DNA from: Rhizophagus clarus
Taxonomy: Eukaryota > Glomeromycota > Glomeromycetes > Glomerales > Glomeraceae
Length of the DNA: 64,000 nt
Direction of reading: 5' to 3'
NCBI GenBank assembly: GCA_015698045.1
Contig: BLAL01000162.1
Coordinates: 1,488,001 to 1,552,000, forward strand
The stretch's first letter is position 1; each line of letters begins with the position of its first letter. Shown here in pieces: positions 61,371 to 64,000 of the stretch. The position numbers were made by a program, and so were the translations under genes. Below the pieces are notes generated by a model. It did no database searches and was not told where the DNA came from. It saw only the letters and a program-made list of their open reading frames with translations.

Positions 61371-62546
61371 TTATTGAGTGTATGCTTTATAGCTATTCCA
61401 CCAAGTGTTGATTCCATCAACAAAGCCTAATTGACGTTGTTTCCATCCAAGTATCGTTTGAGCTTTTTTATTTGAAAAAATTCCTGTACATGTCATTGCT
61501 TCTTCAAATTCATTTGTAGGACTTTTATATTTGACTTCTCCTGCAAAATAATTGAAAGAATGAACGAACAAAATAAAATCAATTAATAAAAATTATAGTT
61601 TTTTTTTTAAAAAAACAGAACAAAATAAAAATATTTCTACCTTTGTATTCTGTAATTCTGGCAACAGCATCCAACATATCACCCATCGATTCTGATTGAT
61701 TATTTACAATAATAAATTTTTGACCTCCAATTAATTCAGCTCTTTCTACAGCCCTTACATAAGAATCAGCAAGATCATCAATATGTACTAAACTCCACCT
61801 AACATTTCTTGATCCAATACCGCATAATTCTCCATTAATTGCATCTTCAAACCATAATGCTGTTAAACTACCACTTTTACCGTAGACTCCTCCAGGTCTA
61901 ATTACTATACCATTAATAAATTTTGATTCAACTATGGTTTGTTCCATTAATGGTCTCCAAATTTCTAATTTTACATCTGTATTCAATGATGTTGTTTCAT
62001 ATTTTATATCATATGGACGTCCCCCATATACCTATCAAATTTTTTTTAAAAAAAAAAAAATTATTTATAAATCAAAATTATACGTTATATACATAAAACA
62101 TACCCATAATCCCGAAGTATAAATGAATGCCAATTTTGGTTCATTATTTTCCAACCTATTTTTACCAATCTCAATTACTGCATCTAATATAATTTTTGTA
62201 TGTTTTGTTGGTTCGCTAGATGGTGATGTCGCATCAATTATCACGTCAACTTGTTTTGCTGTTGAAATCCATGTTGAGACGTCATCTGTATCTCCAAGTA
62301 CGGGGAAAACTATAAAAAAATATGTTTTATCATTACCCTTTACAAAATTCTTTTTTCTTGTGCATTCACCAGAGACAAGCTACAAAAGACTAATACATTC
62401 ACAAACTTACTTTCATTTCTAGCTAGTTCTTTCGTTTTTTCGATTTTACGATATAACCCAAATGTTTCATGTCCTGAACGAGCTAATGCTTGAGCCACGG
62501 AAAATCCTATAAACCCCGTAGCTCCAAATACTAGAACTTTAACCAT
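61371..62546 (-). CDS. NAD(P)-binding epimerase/NmrA-like protein, copy E
   Basis: Exons 62411-62546, 62104-62309, 61641-62031 and 61371-61540 again have lengths 136, 206, 391 and 170, giving 300 residues with no break. Rossmann motif VFGATGFIGFS; DVIIDATSPSSEPTK; AFIYTSGLWVYGGRPY; GIVIRPGGVYGKSGS; WSLVHIDDLADSYVRAVE; LGWKQRQLGFVDGINTWWNS. It is closest to copy A in several words (IYTSG, VHIDDLADSYV). Unlike A-C, no TATAAATGGCTTG block was found upstream, so its expression may differ. Confidence 0.83.
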
Positions 62547-64000
62547 TATTTTGAAATTCAATTTTGAAAATCAAAAAAGATTATCATTCATAATTGTTGT
62601 GATACATGTGTTACTAGCGCAAAAAATGGCAGAGATTTCATCGAAACTCGGTTGTTTGACAAACCTTTATTTATCCAAAATCTTCATATTGATAGACTTT
62701 GTAATGTTATCTCAATATTTACCATATGTAACAATTCCTATAATATGCGGGAAACAAATTCAAAATTAACAAAAAGTTTCATCAGGAGCTATTTTAATAA
62801 AATAATATCGTTAAATCTCGTAAATTAAGTTTAAAATGATTTACATATACTGATCGATATATATCTTTCTTGTTTATCATATTCTGTTTAATTAAATCGC
62901 AAGTCATTTTCTAAAAAAAAAAAAAAGAAATCAAAAAATCACATATAAATAAAACTCGCTTGATTTGAAGAAAAATGAATTTTTTTTTATTTACATTACG
63001 TATAACTTTTCTCAATACAACAGAGCTACTGTTAAACAGACGCCATCTTTTCCCATTCAGATGATCGGGAAATAAATTAGAGTGATTTTGATTGAAGATG
63101 AGTGAGTAGTTCTCCTTTATCATATTTCGAGAATCCATAACATTTTGTCAAGACAAACTACAATTTTTATTTTCAAAATATTACGAGTACGAACAACTTT
63201 GATTTTTAAAACGTTGACATCCACACTGAATTTTGTTGCATAAACCATAAGGATATTCACATTTCTTTTGGTAGGAAATGTTGACAGCCACATGAGTTTT
63301 TACATTTGTTATAAATGGAAGATGTCATAGTAAGTGAATGAACTGAAAAAAAAAAATAGAAACAAACTGTCCTTATATAATATTTTTTTTTTGGAGAATT
63401 CATGAGATGATTACATTTATACTTTATAAAATTTACGATATTCATAAAATGATTGTTTTTATCCCGGATGATCAGCGGCCATGGAAAATTTAGAGTCAAT
63501 GGGGATCAAAAAAAAATTGATCTGCGAAGATATCATTTGTATATTGGCATTTAACTAATGATGAATTTCCTATTTACGGGTGATAAATAACTTTTTGGAA
63601 ATTTTCAAATATTTCTTCAAAAGTCTCAGAATTTTATTCTTAGAATACATTGATTGTGCAACCTTTTCATATCAAACTTTCTTTTTAAATGGAATAAAAA
63701 ATAATTAAGGATTGTCATTTTTTTAAATCTGGCTGCAAACTGACTCTCGAAATCCAAACGGTACATTATACCGGCTGGCATTCTAAATCCCAAAATTTTA
63801 CAATCTCAAATTAACAATCCGAATTTCATAATCGCGACAAATCTAAAGCTAAAATACCATAACCCAGAAATTTTATAAACCCGATAACAAAAAAATCCTG
63901 ACACATCATAATACGAAATATAAAAATCTTAGATTTATCTTGAATATTAAAATATAAAGTTTCATTAGGATTTTTTTCATTTCTATATTTTACGAATTAT
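62547..64000. other. Right-hand region without a firm gene
   Basis: AT-rich. The minus strand near 63176-63330 shows Cys-rich words (NKCKNSCGCQHF and, in another frame, KCEYPYGLCNKIQCGCQRFK), suggesting a broken or spliced Cys-rich small protein, but no consistent gene model was found. A minus-strand frame at 62911-63138 starting MDSRNMIKENYSL is not recognised. Confidence 0.35.

Overview
The window looks like nuclear DNA of a filamentous fungus, most likely a Glomeromycotina (arbuscular mycorrhizal) species such as Rhizophagus. The grounds are very AT-rich DNA, many short GT-AG introns (about 60-90 nt), fungal orthologues (Dsl1-complex RINT1/Tip20, MATH-BTB, CaMKK-type kinase) and a heavy load of DNA transposons. 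Species identity is inference. I saw no tRNA, rRNA or CRISPR, and no reverse transcriptase or LTR element.

Layout. 1-4.6 kb: a pogo/Tigger transposon with intact ends, beside an older pogo relic and a MITE-like inverted repeat. 4.8-24.5 kb: a gene-dense housekeeping block with dihydroorotase (URA4), a CaMKK-like kinase, RINT1/Tip20, an alpha/beta hydrolase, the RPAP2/Rtr1 CTD phosphatase, an unknown membrane protein, a MATH-BTB protein, the proteasome ubiquitin receptor RPN13 and a CorA/Mnr2-type magnesium transporter. For the multi-exon genes called here as intact, the exon lengths add up to a whole number of codons, which supports the models. 24.5-28.5 kb: mostly empty, with one small zinc-binding-like protein and inverted repeats.

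28.5-41.8 kb: a four-level nest of DNA transposons, each level supported by terminal inverted repeats and target-site duplications. A P-superfamily element (28490-41754) is split by a 7.7-kb hAT (30012-37687). The hAT carries a 2.9-kb non-autonomous relative (30229-33150), which in turn carries a 1.9-kb element (30561-32479) filled with a satellite-like AACGATTT array. The hAT has two genes on the minus strand: a BED-finger transposase and a small Myb/SANT-like protein.

41.8-50.4 kb: a very AT-rich desert with three MITEs and one candidate secreted cysteine-rich peptide with a decayed upstream paralogue. 50.4-64 kb: COA3 and PHO13, then a tandem array of NAD-binding epimerase-like genes: three intact copies, one frameshifted and one degraded. 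Each later copy is preceded by a relic of the 3' half of PHO13, so the duplicated unit was (3' half of PHO13 + epimerase). Two further foldback elements have landed in and beside the degraded copy.
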